Program-made: the position numbers and the translations under genes | From: ZC4RG35 sp964388105 | GTDB lineage: Bacteria; Actinomycetota; Acidimicrobiia; Spongiisociales; ZC4RG35 | Length of the DNA: 42,928 bases | Reading direction: 5' to 3' | NCBI GenBank assembly: GCA_964388105.1 | Contig: CAYLYQ010000016.1 | Coordinates: 1-42,928, forward strand | Notes under the pieces: model-generated | Told to the model about the DNA's origin: nothing | Databases searched by the model: none | Seen by the model: the letters and a program-made list of their open reading frames with translations, nothing else | Shown: positions 16,431-25,122 of the stretch, one piece after another | How positions within the stretch are numbered: the stretch's first letter is position 1 | Layout of the letters: each line of letters begins with the position of its first letter

Positions 16431-17906
16431 TCACCTTCGCCAAAGGTCCCTGGTGAACAGCACCAGGACCGGGAACAGCTCGAGACGCCCGACGATCATC
16501 AGGCCGGCCAGCAGGAGCTTTGCCGGTGCCGGCAGGAAAGCGTGGTTGAAAGCGGGCCCCGCATCGCCGAGAGCCGGGCCGATGTTCCCGAGGGCCGAGG
16601 CCACGACGGAAGTCGAGGTGATCAGATCCAAGTCCTCGCTCAGGTTGGCATCGATGAAGGTGAGGAGAAATGTCGAGACCATGAAGATGAGGATGTAGAA
16701 GAGGAAGAACGACTGCACCGCCTCAACGACCGGATCGGCCACCTTCTGTTTCCCGAAGCTTGTCGTGAACACTCCCCGTGGATGCACCAACCTCCTCAGG
16801 TCGGAGTAGGCAGCCTTGGTGAGGACCCCGACACGGAAGGTCTTTATCCCCCCCGCCGTGGACCCCGCCATGCCGCCCAGAAACATGATCCCGACGATCA
16901 GAATCTGCAGCGCCGGGCGCCACGCCGCGAAGTCCGACGAGGTGAACCCGGTGGTGGTGATGATCGAGACCGTGGCGAAAGTGCCCTCGGTGATGGAGTC
17001 TCCAAGGGAGAACTGGGACAGAAGGCCCCCGATCATGAGGATGGCGGCTCCAGCGGTCAGGGACAGGTAGAGCTTCAGCTCCGAGCTCTGCCAGTAGGCG
17101 ACGGGGTGTCTGATCGCTCGGTAGTGGAGTGCAAAGGAAACGCCGCCGAGCAGCATGAACACGATCAGAACCCATTTCGTGTATGCCCCCATCGAAGCGA
17201 CGGAATCAGCGGCCATGCCGAACCCACCAGTGGACACGGTGGCGAGGGCATGCACGACGGCGGAGAAGACGTCCATTTCGCCAACCGCGAGAAACAGTGA
17301 CGCTGCAATGGTGAGACCCGCGTAGACCCCCCAAAGCCTCTTGAGGGTCCCTTGGAAACGTGGGGTGAGGCGCTCGGAGAGAAGGCCCCCCGACTCCGCC
17401 CGAGTCAACTGCACACCGCCCGTCCCGAGGAGTGGGAGTACAGCCACTCCAAGGACGACGACGCCCAGTCCACCGAGCCATTGGGTCAGGGCTCGCCAGA
17501 ATACGATCCCTGCGGGAAGGTCTTCCGGAGCGAGGATGACGGTGGCTCCCGTCGTCGTGAAACCGGACGCCGTCTCGAAGAAGGCATCGACCGGGCTCTC
17601 CAGAACCCCGGTGAACAAATAGGGAAGCGCGCCAAACGCAGAAAACACGAACCAGGCCAGACCCACGGTGACGAATCCCTGCCGGACACTGATCTTGTCA
17701 GGGCGATCCACCACGCGACGGACCAGTCCTCCGATACCGAGGGTTATCAGAGCCGAGATGGCGATTCGGCCGGCGGTATCCCACTCTCGATGGGCCGCGG
17801 ACACCGCCGCGGCTACGAGCATCGCCACAGCAACGAACACGAGAACCGAGCCATGGACCCAGGCGACGGTGCGCAGCAAGCCCGGCACCGATCGGGGGGT
17901 CTTCAT
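16431..17906 (-). CDS. trkH: Trk-type potassium uptake membrane subunit
   Basis: Potassium-translocating subunit of the Trk system. It is 491 residues with about ten or more membrane helices arranged as four M1-P-M2 units. Selectivity-filter-like segments are visible: ETASGFTTTGATV, ATVSTGGFGM, SIITTTGFTSSDF and VVASALGNIGPALG. The segment GGMAGSTAGGIKTFRV is also typical. ATG 17906 overlaps the trkA stop (ATGA), which fixes this start; the open frame extends far upstream only as a shadow of trkA. Confidence 0.93.
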   Translation of the reverse strand: MKTPRSVPGLLRTVAWVHGSVLVFVAVAMLVAAAVSAAHREWDTAGRIAISALITLGIGGLVRRVVDRPDKISVRQGFVTVGLAWFVFSAFGALPYLFTGVLESPVDAFFETASGFTTTGATVILAPEDLPAGIVFWRALTQWLGGLGVVVLGVAVLPLLGTGGVQLTRAESGGLLSERLTPRFQGTLKRLWGVYAGLTIAASLFLAVGEMDVFSAVVHALATVSTGGFGMAADSVASMGAYTKWVLIVFMLLGGVSFALHYRAIRHPVAYWQSSELKLYLSLTAGAAILMIGGLLSQFSLGDSITEGTFATVSIITTTGFTSSDFAAWRPALQILIVGIMFLGGMAGSTAGGIKTFRVGVLTKAAYSDLRRLVHPRGVFTTSFGKQKVADPVVEAVQSFFLFYILIFMVSTFLLTFIDANLSEDLDLITSTSVVASALGNIGPALGDAGPAFNHAFLPAPAKLLLAGLMIVGRLELFPVLVLFTRDLWRR

Positions 17907-19237
17907 GCGCTGAAGAGAGCCGAAGACTCGTCGATGACGCCGGGAAGTGCGAAGTAGATGATGTGGTCGCCCTCTCGGATCACCGACGAGCCGTCGGGGA
18001 CGAAAGTGGTGTTGTTTCGGGACACGCCGCCGATCACCACACCATCCGGCAGAGGCAGTTCGCCGACAGCCTTGCCGGCCGCAGGCGCGCCCGGGGCGAC
18101 CTCGATCTCGATGGCCTCGGCGTCGGTAGTGGAGAAGGTGGCGACTTGCTCCACCTTCCCTTGTCTCACATAGCGGAGGATGGCACTGGCCGCCATCAGT
18201 CGGGCAGAGATCGCTGCATCGATACCGACACCGCTGAGCAGCTTGACATAGGGGATGCGATTGAAGCGCGCCACGACCATGCCGGCTCCCATGGCTTTGG
18301 CGGCCAGACATGTCAGTACGTTGACTTCGTCCCATCCCGTCAGCGCCAGGACCACGTCCGACCGCGCCAGGTCGACGTCCGCCAGCACATGGGGGTCGGT
18401 CGGATCCCCGTTCAAGACAACTGCATAAGGGTGGGTCTGGGACAGCTCGACACAGCGATCCCGGTCCTCGTCTACGAAGAGCACGTCGAATCCGTGCTGC
18501 TCCATGAGGTCGGCAGTGAGCTCCGCGAGCCGAGTGGCACCAATGATCACCACGCGGTCGAACTTGAACCGGACAAGGCCGAGCAGGCGTCCCGCGTCTT
18601 CGACGTGGTCCTTGGTCGTCATCAAGAGTGCATAGTCCCCGGCGCGAATTCTCGTATCGCCCTCGGCCACGATGGTCCGGCCGTCTCGAACCGCGGCGGC
18701 CACCACCCAGCCCCACTCCGCGGTGCGGAGACGCAGATCCGACAAGGTCGTCCTGGTCAGAGGTGCTCCAGCGCTCACGAGCCCGCCGACCATCACCAAC
18801 TTGCCCTGAGCGAATGGGATCAGCTCGGAGACCCCGCCTGCACCCACGATGTCGGCCAGGTCGTCGGCCGCGGCGGCCGAAGGATCGATGACTATGTCCA
18901 CCCCGAGCCGGTCCACGCCCTCGCGCATCCCGGGATCCTCGATGCGGGCGATCGTCGTCTTGACTCCGAGTTCGGTGGCGGCGTGACAGGCGAGGACGTT
19001 GGCGCCATCGGAGCTTGTCACCGCGATCAGGAGATCCGATTGCTCGGCCCCAGCCTTCTCAAGAGTGCCGATGGACGATCCGTTGCCAGCGATGACGAGG
19101 GCATCGATCGCGTCCTGAAGCTCGGCCACCCTGACCTCGTCCGACTCGATCACCACAACTTCGAGGTCAGGCTCCGCAGAGAGTCGTTCGGCGAGGTAGG
19201 AGCCGACCGCCCCGGCACCGACAATGATGATGCGCAT
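17903..19237 (-). CDS. trkA: Trk potassium system NAD-binding regulatory subunit
   Basis: Cytoplasmic gating subunit of TrkH. It is 444 residues: two RCK repeats, each a Rossmann RCK_N domain (first MRIIIVGAGAVGSYLAERL with E31-type nucleotide ligand region VVVIESDE; second RVVIIGATRLAELTADLM) followed by an RCK_C domain. The second Rossmann glycine motif is degenerate, as is common in TrkA. The gene is divergent from the CoxD-like gene and coupled to trkH. Confidence 0.94.
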   Translation of the reverse strand: MRIIIVGAGAVGSYLAERLSAEPDLEVVVIESDEVRVAELQDAIDALVIAGNGSSIGTLEKAGAEQSDLLIAVTSSDGANVLACHAATELGVKTTIARIEDPGMREGVDRLGVDIVIDPSAAAADDLADIVGAGGVSELIPFAQGKLVMVGGLVSAGAPLTRTTLSDLRLRTAEWGWVVAAAVRDGRTIVAEGDTRIRAGDYALLMTTKDHVEDAGRLLGLVRFKFDRVVIIGATRLAELTADLMEQHGFDVLFVDEDRDRCVELSQTHPYAVVLNGDPTDPHVLADVDLARSDVVLALTGWDEVNVLTCLAAKAMGAGMVVARFNRIPYVKLLSGVGIDAAISARLMAASAILRYVRQGKVEQVATFSTTDAEAIEIEVAPGAPAAGKAVGELPLPDGVVIGGVSRNNTTFVPDGSSVIREGDHIIYFALPGVIDESSALFSA

Positions 19238-19274
19238 TGCGGGAAGAGGCTAGGCGGCACGTACCATGTGGCCA
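19238..19274. promoter_or_regulatory. Divergent leaderless promoters for trkA and coxD-like gene
   Basis: The 37-nt spacer holds a minus-strand -10 box TAGCCT (19252-19247) 9 nt before the trkA ATG and a plus-strand -10 box TACCAT (19262-19267) 7 nt before ATG 19275. Each -35 region would lie in the opposite gene. The arrangement leaves no room for leaders on either side. Confidence 0.55.
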
Positions 19275-20138
19275 ATGGATCTCGGATCTCCTGAGGCGGT
19301 CGCAACCGCTCTGCGCTCCCAGGGTTATCTGCCCGATCGGCGCATCTCCCAGGTCGTGTTTCTCGCCGCACAGCTCGGGAAGCCCGTGCTGGTCGAGGGG
19401 CCCGCGGGCGTCGGCAAGACCGAGCTCGCCAAGGCCGTGGCAGCCGCCACCGATCGGAGGCTCATCCGTCTCCAGTGCTACGAAGGCCTGGACGAGGCGA
19501 AGGCCCTCTACGAGTGGAACTACAAGAAGCAACTTCTCCGCATTCAGGCGGACGCCGCCCAGGATTGGGACTCCATCAGCCAGGACATCTTCTCCGAGGA
19601 GTTCCTACTCACGCGGCCACTCCTCGAGGCGATCCGCTCACCTGAGCCGGTGGTCCTCCTCATCGACGAGGTGGACCGTGTCGAGGTCGAGACCGAGGCG
19701 TTGCTGCTCGAAGTTCTCTCGGACTTCCAGGTGTCGATACCGGAGCTGGGCACCATCGAAGCCGCCAGCCAACCGTTCGTCTTTCTGACCTCCAACAACA
19801 CGCGCGAGCTGAGCGAGGCGCTGAAGCGCCGCTGCCTCTTCCTCCACATCGACTACCCGGCTCCGGACCGGGAGAAGGAGATCCTGACGGCGCGGGTGCC
19901 GGGCCTCTCCGAGCACCTCGCCGAGCAGGTCGCCCGCGTCGCCCGTTCGATTCGCAGCCTCGATCTGAAGAAGTCACCGTCGGTTTCGGAGACCATCGAC
20001 TGGGCCCGAACGCTCCTCACCCTCTCCGTGGACGAGGTCGACGAGTCGGTCCTGGCCGACACCCTCCACGTGCTCCTCAAGTACCAGGGCGACATCGAGA
20101 AGGCCGCCAAGGAACTCACCTCCACCCCGGTGGACTGA
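19275..20138 (+). CDS. coxD: CoxD-like MoxR-family AAA+ ATPase
   Basis: ATPase that in CO dehydrogenase systems helps to assemble the [CuSMoO2] or Mo active site. It is 287 residues. Walker A GPAGVGKT (42-49), Walker B LLIDEVDR and sensor-1 LTSNNTRELS are clear. The segment LQCYEGLDEAKALYEWNY is typical of the CoxD branch of MoxR proteins. An upstream ATG at 19266 overlaps the -10 box, so ATG 19275 is preferred. Its stop overlaps the next gene by one base (TGATG), coupling it to the VWA partner. The CoxD name is by similarity of sequence and context, not proven. Confidence 0.85.
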   Translation: MDLGSPEAVATALRSQGYLPDRRISQVVFLAAQLGKPVLVEGPAGVGKTELAKAVAAATDRRLIRLQCYEGLDEAKALYEWNYKKQLLRIQADAAQDWDSISQDIFSEEFLLTRPLLEAIRSPEPVVLLIDEVDRVEVETEALLLEVLSDFQVSIPELGTIEAASQPFVFLTSNNTRELSEALKRRCLFLHIDYPAPDREKEILTARVPGLSEHLAEQVARVARSIRSLDLKKSPSVSETIDWARTLLTLSVDEVDESVLADTLHVLLKYQGDIEKAAKELTSTPVD

Positions 20139-21559
20139 TGCTCGGCGTCGTCTCCGGGTTCATCGACGAGCTCCGCCAGACCGGTGTCCCTGTGTCGATG
20201 GTGGAGTCGATCGACGCCCTCACCGCCGTCGAGCAGATCGATCTCGGCGATCGCGCTGCGCTGCGCGAGACGCTGCGGGCGACCTTGATCAAGAACATCC
20301 GCCACGAGAGGGCGTTCGACACCGCCTTCGACGTGTACTTCTCCCTGGTTCCACCCGAGCGGCCTACCGACGACGGAGCGCCATCGGCCGAAGGCGGGCC
20401 GTCCGGCTCCGGAGGCGGCCAGTCCGGCGACTTCCAGTTGGACGACCTCGTCTCCGAACTGCTCCGGGCACTGTCCGACCTGGACTCCGACGCCATGCGA
20501 ATGGCCGCCTCGGAAGCAGTGGACCATCTTGCCGGGATGGAGCCCGGGCGCCCGGTCGGGGGCACCTACTACTTGTACCGGACCTTGAGGCGGCTCGACC
20601 TTGCCGCTTTGGAGGCCGCACTCGTGGAGGCCTTGGTGGGTGACGCCGAACTGTCTGCGTTCGAGCGGCGCCTGGTCGAAGAGGACGTCGCCGAGCGGCT
20701 GTCGAGGCTCCGCGCCGACATCGAGGAGGAGATTCGCCGGCGGCTGGTTGCGGACCGAGGCCGGGAGGCCGTGGCACGAACCCTCCGCCGCCCCCTGGTC
20801 GAGGACATCGACCTGATGCATGCCACCACCACCGACCTGGCGGAGATGGAGGCAGCGATCGGCCCGTTGACGCGGAAGCTCGCGGCGCGTCTGGCGCGCC
20901 GGCGGAAACGCCGCACCGGCCGACTCGACTTCAGGCGCACCGTCCGCCGATCACTGGCCACTGGCGGCGTCCCCGTCGATCCCCAGTTCCGGCACCCGCG
21001 ACCCCACCGTCCGGAGGTCTGGCTGTTGTGCGACATCTCCGGGTCGATGGCGACCTTCTCCCGGTTCACCCTCCAGTTCACCCATGCAATGTCCACCCAC
21101 TTCTCCCGCCTTCGAACCTTCGCCTTCATCGACACCATCGACGAGGTGACCGAATTCTTCGGACCGGGCGTCGACTTCGGCCAGGCGGTCTCACGGGTTG
21201 CCACCGAGGCCGAAGTGGTGTGGCTCGACGGGCACTCGGATTACGGCAACGCCTTCGAGACTTTTCACCGGCGCTACGGGGCCCAGCTCACCCCGCGGAC
21301 GACGGTGATCATCACGGGGGACGCGAGGAACAACTATCGACCGCCCCGGGACGCTGTCCTGGCCGACGTGGCCAAGGCGTCACGGGCCGTCATCTGGCTC
21401 AACCCCGAGCCTCACGCCTACTGGGACACGGGCGACTCGACCATGTCGTCGTACGCCCGTCATTGCACTTCGGTCCATGAGGTGCGCACGCTTCGGCAAC
21501 TCGAGAGGTTCGTCGAAGAGATGGCGCTTCCAGGGCGATCAGGGTCGGTTAACAGTTAA
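20138..21559 (+). CDS. coxE: CoxE-like VWA domain protein
   Basis: Partner of the MoxR ATPase; von Willebrand A proteins of this type work with CoxD in cofactor maturation. It is 473 residues. The N-terminal two thirds is helical and charged, with a low-complexity Gly/Ser segment near residue 85. The C-terminal VWA domain has the MIDAS motif DISGS followed by downstream Thr/Asp positions (TVIITGDARNNY). The ORF starts at the overlapping TGATG after coxD. It ends 75 nt before the receiver-domain gene. The family is known as DUF58/CoxE-like; the target enzyme here is probably the CoxL-type protein downstream. Confidence 0.85.
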   Translation: MLGVVSGFIDELRQTGVPVSMVESIDALTAVEQIDLGDRAALRETLRATLIKNIRHERAFDTAFDVYFSLVPPERPTDDGAPSAEGGPSGSGGGQSGDFQLDDLVSELLRALSDLDSDAMRMAASEAVDHLAGMEPGRPVGGTYYLYRTLRRLDLAALEAALVEALVGDAELSAFERRLVEEDVAERLSRLRADIEEEIRRRLVADRGREAVARTLRRPLVEDIDLMHATTTDLAEMEAAIGPLTRKLAARLARRRKRRTGRLDFRRTVRRSLATGGVPVDPQFRHPRPHRPEVWLLCDISGSMATFSRFTLQFTHAMSTHFSRLRTFAFIDTIDEVTEFFGPGVDFGQAVSRVATEAEVVWLDGHSDYGNAFETFHRRYGAQLTPRTTVIITGDARNNYRPPRDAVLADVAKASRAVIWLNPEPHAYWDTGDSTMSSYARHCTSVHEVRTLRQLERFVEEMALPGRSGSVNS

Positions 21560-21591
21560 ACCCTGAGGCCCGACCTGCCGATATGAACTCG

Positions 21592-21613
21592 TGCCCGACG
21601 CTGGGCTCGGGCA
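21592..21613 (+). terminator. Hairpin between coxE-like and receiver genes
   Basis: A 7-bp stem TGCCCGA/TCGGGCA with an 8-nt loop lies 32 nt after the coxE stop and 21 nt before the receiver ATG, just ahead of its GAGG ribosome-binding site. It could be a terminator or a leader structure; there is no U-tract. Confidence 0.4.
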
Positions 21614-21634
21614 AACAAATCGAGGTTGATCAAG

Positions 21635-22000
21635 ATGGGCTCAAGGATCCTGGTTGTCGAAGACTCCGCCGTCATCAGGCGGCTGATCGAAGTATGCCTC
21701 CGGGCTGCCGATCTGGAGATCGTCACCCGAGACGACGGCAAGACCGGACTACACGCCGTCAGCTCCGAGTCTCCCGACCTCGTGGTCCTCGACATCGGAC
21801 TCCCCGGGATGGACGGCTGGGAAGTCCTCGACCGCATCCGGCGGGACGACGCCACCAAAGGCATCCCGGTCGTGGTGCTCACCGCTCACGCTGAGGAGGA
21901 ATCCCGGCGCCGGGCCAATGAGGGCGGCGCAGACGCCTTCGTTACCAAGCCCTTCCAGCCCAACGACTTCCGCGCCACGGTCCTCAGCCTCCTCGAGTGA
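21635..22000 (+). CDS. Single-domain response regulator (CheY-like)
   Basis: Phospho-acceptor domain without an output domain, 121 residues. All receiver residues are present: acidic pair ED at 9-10, phosphorylation Asp53 in VVLDIGLPGMDG, Thr83 and Lys105 in the VTKPF motif. ATG 21635 is chosen because GAGG lies 9 nt upstream; a TTG three codons earlier has no such support. No histidine kinase is in the window, so its partner is unknown. It sits between the coxDE-like genes and coxL. Confidence 0.9.
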   Translation: MGSRILVVEDSAVIRRLIEVCLRAADLEIVTRDDGKTGLHAVSSESPDLVVLDIGLPGMDGWEVLDRIRRDDATKGIPVVVLTAHAEEESRRRANEGGADAFVTKPFQPNDFRATVLSLLE

Positions 22001-22014
22001 TCGGGCAGGCTCGG

Positions 22015-22020
22015 TAACCT
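22015..22020 (+). promoter_or_regulatory. -10 box before coxL-like gene (TAACCT-N7-GTG)
   Basis: TAACCT ends 7 nt before GTG 22028 and overlaps no coding sequence; the upstream receiver gene stops at 22000. A leaderless start is likely. Confidence 0.5.
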
Positions 22021-22027
22021 CCGGGCC

Positions 22028-24202
22028 GTGACCACCGCAGAGATCCCGTCGTTTATCGGCGCGCCCGTACAGAGGCGGGAGGATCCGGCACTCATCACCG
22101 GTGCGGCCACCTACGTCGACGATCTCCTGCCGGCCGGCACCCTCCACCTCGCGGTCGTGCGCTCCCCGTTCGCCCACGCCCGGGTCAGTTCGGTGGACAC
22201 CTCCGCTGCGGAGGAGATGCCCGGGGTTGTGGCCGTGATCCGACCCGAGGACGTCGCCGGTGTCAACATGCCTCCCGCTCCCAATCCGGCCCGAAACATC
22301 CCGCGCCGGTATGCGCTGGCTCAGGGTGTCGTCCTCATGCCGGGCGATCCTGTCGCCGCGGTCGTGGCCGAGACTCCGGCGCAAGCGCGAGACGCGGCCG
22401 AGGCGGTGTTCGTCGATTACGACCCGCTCGACCCGGTCGGTGACGTCGACGAGGCATTGACCGCCCCTCCTATCCATGAGGGCCAGACCGACAACGTGGC
22501 GTACGACCGTTCCAAGGGTGACCGTGCGGCCTTCGATGCGGCGACGGGACCGATCCGTCTCTCCGGAGTCGTCGAGCATCCGCGTGTCGTTCCGGCCCCG
22601 ATGGAGCCCCGGACCATCGTCGCCGAGTGGAAGGACGGCGGCCTCGTGGTCCACATCCCGACCCAAGCCCCGCACCTCATGCAGGAGCAGTTCGCCGCCG
22701 ACCTGGGCATGCCTCAGGCCGCGGTTCGCGTCGTCACGCCGTTCGTGGGTGGCGGGTTCGGCGCCAAGTTCGACGCCGCCGAGGAGGAGTACCTCGTGAT
22801 CCACGCCGCGCGCCTCACGGGCCGTCCGGTGAAGTGGACCGAGACCCGACGCGAGCACATGGCCACCATCGGCCACGGTCGTGCCCAGCGGCATCGGTGG
22901 GAGGTCGTCGCATCCGAGGACGGGCGGATCGAGGCCTTGTGGGTCGACATCCTGATCGACCTCGGCTGTCGTCACCGCTACCTGTCGTTCATGGAGATAA
23001 CTCCCCGGATCGGGACCGGGAACTACCACATCGGCGTCTACGGGTGGCGGATGCGCGGGGTGTGGACCAACCGGGCGCCACGAGGGATCTACCGGGGCGC
23101 CGGCCGCCCGGAGGCGACGCTGACGATCGAGGCCGTAATCGACGAGGTCGCCCGGGCCACCGGCATCGACCCGGCCGAGGTGAGGCGCCGCAACTTCATC
23201 CCGCCCGAGCAGTTCCCTTACGCATCCTCGGGAGGAGAAGCCGCCGGGGGGTATGTCTTCGACACCGGCGAGTACGAGAAGACCCTCGACAAGCTCCTCG
23301 AAGTGGCCGACTACCAGGCGCTGCTCCGGGAGAAAGCCGAAGCGCGGACCGAAGGGCGCCTCCTCGGAGTCGGCGTTGCCTCCTATGTGGAGGTTTGTGG
23401 CTTCGAGGACTGGGGAGCGGCGCGGGTCGCGGCCCACACCGACGGATCGGTGACGGTCTATGTCGAGACGCTGGACCAGGGTCAGGGTCATCGGACCGCG
23501 TTCGCTCAGCTCGTGGCAGGCGTCCTCGGGATCGACATCGATCGGGTGCGGGTCGAGCAGGGTGATACNNNNNNNNNNNNNNNNNNNNNNNNNNNNNNNN
23601 NNNNNNNNNNNNNNNNNNNNNNNNNNNNNNNNNNNNNNNNNNNNNNNNNNNNNNNNNNNNNNNNNNNNTCGGGAACGGCCTTGCCCGAGGGCATGGAGCC
23701 GGGACTGGACGAAGAGGTCCACCTGCGCTCCGGTGGGCTCAACTTCCCCTACGGAATGCACCTGGCGGTGGTGGAGATCGACCCGGAGACCGGCTCGGTC
23801 CGTCTCGACCGCATGTGGGCGGTCGATGACGCCGGGGTCATCGTCAACCCGATGCTGGCCGACGGCCAGAGGCACGGCGGGCTGGCCCAGGGGATCGGGC
23901 AGGCAATGTGGGAACAGGTCGTCTACGACACCGACGGCAACCTGGTGAGCGCTTCGTTCATGGACTACCTGTTGCCGACGGCGGTGTCGCTGCCTTCGTT
24001 CCGGCTCGCCGGAACCGTCACGCCCACTCCCACCAATCCGTTGGGCGCCAAGGGCATCGGGGAGGCTGGGGCCATCGGCTCGACGCCGGCCGTGCTCAAC
24101 GCCGTCCGCGACGCCCTCGACGGCGCCGACATCCAGATCCCGGTCACGCCCGAGAAGATTTGGGCAGCCCTACGGAGTCCAAGAGGCGTTGGCGCCACAT
24201 AG
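22028..24202 (+). CDS. CoxL-type molybdenum hydroxylase large subunit, form II (internal gap)
   Basis: Large Mo-cofactor subunit of the xanthine oxidase/CO dehydrogenase family. It has 513 residues before the gap and 177 after. N-terminal motif GAPVQRREDPALITGAATYVDD, the Mo-cofactor segment PFVGGGFGAKFD, and the catalytic Glu in GAKGIGEAGAIGS are present. The active-site loop reads IYRGAGR, as in form II enzymes (AYRGAGR); the CO-oxidising form I loop (AYRCSFR) is absent, so CO is not the assured substrate. In homologs about 75-80 residues separate the flanks of the gap, so the gap is probably nearer 230 bp than 100. The FAD (CoxM) and 2Fe-2S (CoxS) subunit genes are not adjacent. Its 3' end overlaps the convergent dehydratase by 33 bp. 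Confidence 0.88.
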   Translation: MTTAEIPSFIGAPVQRREDPALITGAATYVDDLLPAGTLHLAVVRSPFAHARVSSVDTSAAEEMPGVVAVIRPEDVAGVNMPPAPNPARNIPRRYALAQGVVLMPGDPVAAVVAETPAQARDAAEAVFVDYDPLDPVGDVDEALTAPPIHEGQTDNVAYDRSKGDRAAFDAATGPIRLSGVVEHPRVVPAPMEPRTIVAEWKDGGLVVHIPTQAPHLMQEQFAADLGMPQAAVRVVTPFVGGGFGAKFDAAEEEYLVIHAARLTGRPVKWTETRREHMATIGHGRAQRHRWEVVASEDGRIEALWVDILIDLGCRHRYLSFMEITPRIGTGNYHIGVYGWRMRGVWTNRAPRGIYRGAGRPEATLTIEAVIDEVARATGIDPAEVRRRNFIPPEQFPYASSGGEAAGGYVFDTGEYEKTLDKLLEVADYQALLREKAEARTEGRLLGVGVASYVEVCGFEDWGAARVAAHTDGSVTVYVETLDQGQGHRTAFAQLVAGVLGIDIDRVRVEQGDXXXXXXXXXXXXXXXXXXXXXXXXXXXXXXXXXXSGTALPEGMEPGLDEEVHLRSGGLNFPYGMHLAVVEIDPETGSVRLDRMWAVDDAGVIVNPMLADGQRHGGLAQGIGQAMWEQVVYDTDGNLVSASFMDYLLPTAVSLPSFRLAGTVTPTPTNPLGAKGIGEAGAIGSTPAVLNAVRDALDGADIQIPVTPEKIWAALRSPRGVGAT
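23569..23668. other. Assembly gap (100 N) inside the coxL-like gene
   Basis: 100-N placeholder. The flanking frames happen to agree, but comparison with the family's known length suggests more sequence is missing than 100 bp. Confidence 0.99.
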
Positions 24203-25087
24203 GACAACCACCACCCGTTCGCCCGGTTCCGGCAGGTAGGCACCGCTCAACAGGGAAGCCATGGGTGCTGCCGATCCCGCTTCGACGACCAGCCTGAGCT
24301 CGTCCCAGAGGTGCCTCTGCGCCGCCACGATGTCGTCGTCGGTCACCACCAGCGAGTCGGCCACCCACTGGCGAGCTGCCTCCCAGGCGATGTCGCCGAC
24401 CCGACCCGAAGCCAGCGAGCTGATCGCGATCCCGGACATCTCGACATCGACCGGCTTGCCGGCGGCGAAAGCGGCGTGAAGAGATCCCGTCCCGACGGTC
24501 TCGACGCCGACCACCTTCTTCGCGCCGCGAAACCACGAGGAGATGCCGGCGATCAGTCCTCCGCCGCCGACCGCCACGAGCACGGTGTCGGCGTCGGGGA
24601 CCTGGGCGTCGATCTCCAACCCGATGGTTCCCGCGCCGGCCACCACTTCGGGCTGGTCGTATGCGTGGGCGAACGCGCCGCCGTGCTCCTCGGCAAAGGC
24701 GATGCTGGCGGCGAGGGCGTCCGGGTACATGCCTGCGATGACGTGGATCGTGGCGCCGTAGGCCGACAGCGCCTCGAGCTTCTCCCGCGGGGACGTGTCG
24801 GGGACGAACAAGTGGGTCGGTATCGAGAGATGGCGGGCGGCGTGGGCGATGGCCTTGGCGAAGTTGCCCCCAGAAGCGGCCACAACCTGGCGAGGGGGAG
24901 TGGGCTCGGAGAGCAAGCGGTTGAAGGCGCCCCTGATCTTGAAGGTGCCGGTCGTCTGCAGGGTGTCGAGCTTGAACGTGAGGGGAGCACCCGTCCCGAC
25001 ATCGGCCGTGATGACCGGCGTACGACGCACGTATCCGGCGATTCGGGCCCCCGCAGCCAGGATGTCGTCACGCGTCGGCGTGGTCAT
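24170..25087 (-). CDS. PLP-dependent threonine/serine dehydratase-like protein
   Basis: Fold type II PLP enzyme of the threonine/serine dehydratase family. It is 305 residues. The PLP Lys50 lies in TGTFKIRGAFN, the substrate-binding loop is ASGGNFAKA, and the phosphate-binding loop is AVGGGGLIAG. It lacks the C-terminal ACT-like regulatory domain of biosynthetic IlvA, so a catabolic dehydratase, serine racemase or a hydroxyectoine-type ammonia-lyase is possible. ATG 25087 is chosen over GTG 25096 because a TACCGT -10 box ends 7 nt before it. Its 3' end overlaps coxL. Confidence 0.85.
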   Translation of the reverse strand: MTTPTRDDILAAGARIAGYVRRTPVITADVGTGAPLTFKLDTLQTTGTFKIRGAFNRLLSEPTPPRQVVAASGGNFAKAIAHAARHLSIPTHLFVPDTSPREKLEALSAYGATIHVIAGMYPDALAASIAFAEEHGGAFAHAYDQPEVVAGAGTIGLEIDAQVPDADTVLVAVGGGGLIAGISSWFRGAKKVVGVETVGTGSLHAAFAAGKPVDVEMSGIAISSLASGRVGDIAWEAARQWVADSLVVTDDDIVAAQRHLWDELRLVVEAGSAAPMASLLSGAYLPEPGERVVVVLCGANASWTP

Positions 25088-25122
25088 GCCCGTCACGGTA
25101 GAACCGTTATACCCTCGCCGCC
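25088..25122. promoter_or_regulatory. Divergent leaderless promoters for dehydratase and MFS genes
   Basis: Within 35 nt lie a minus-strand -10 box TACCGT (25100-25095, N7 to ATG 25087) and a plus-strand -10 box TACCCT (25110-25115, N7 to GTG 25123). Both start codons follow their boxes at the same spacing. Polymerase binding on one side must compete with the other, so the two genes may be reciprocally expressed. Confidence 0.55.

Noticed and set aside
21749..23875. 708-codon minus-strand open frame opposite the coxL-like gene
   Set aside because: It runs through the N gap and mirrors coxL codon usage; no domain was seen in it.
22028..24202. Form I (CO-oxidising) CoxL
   Set aside because: The active-site loop reads YRGAGR and lacks the form I Cys-containing loop.
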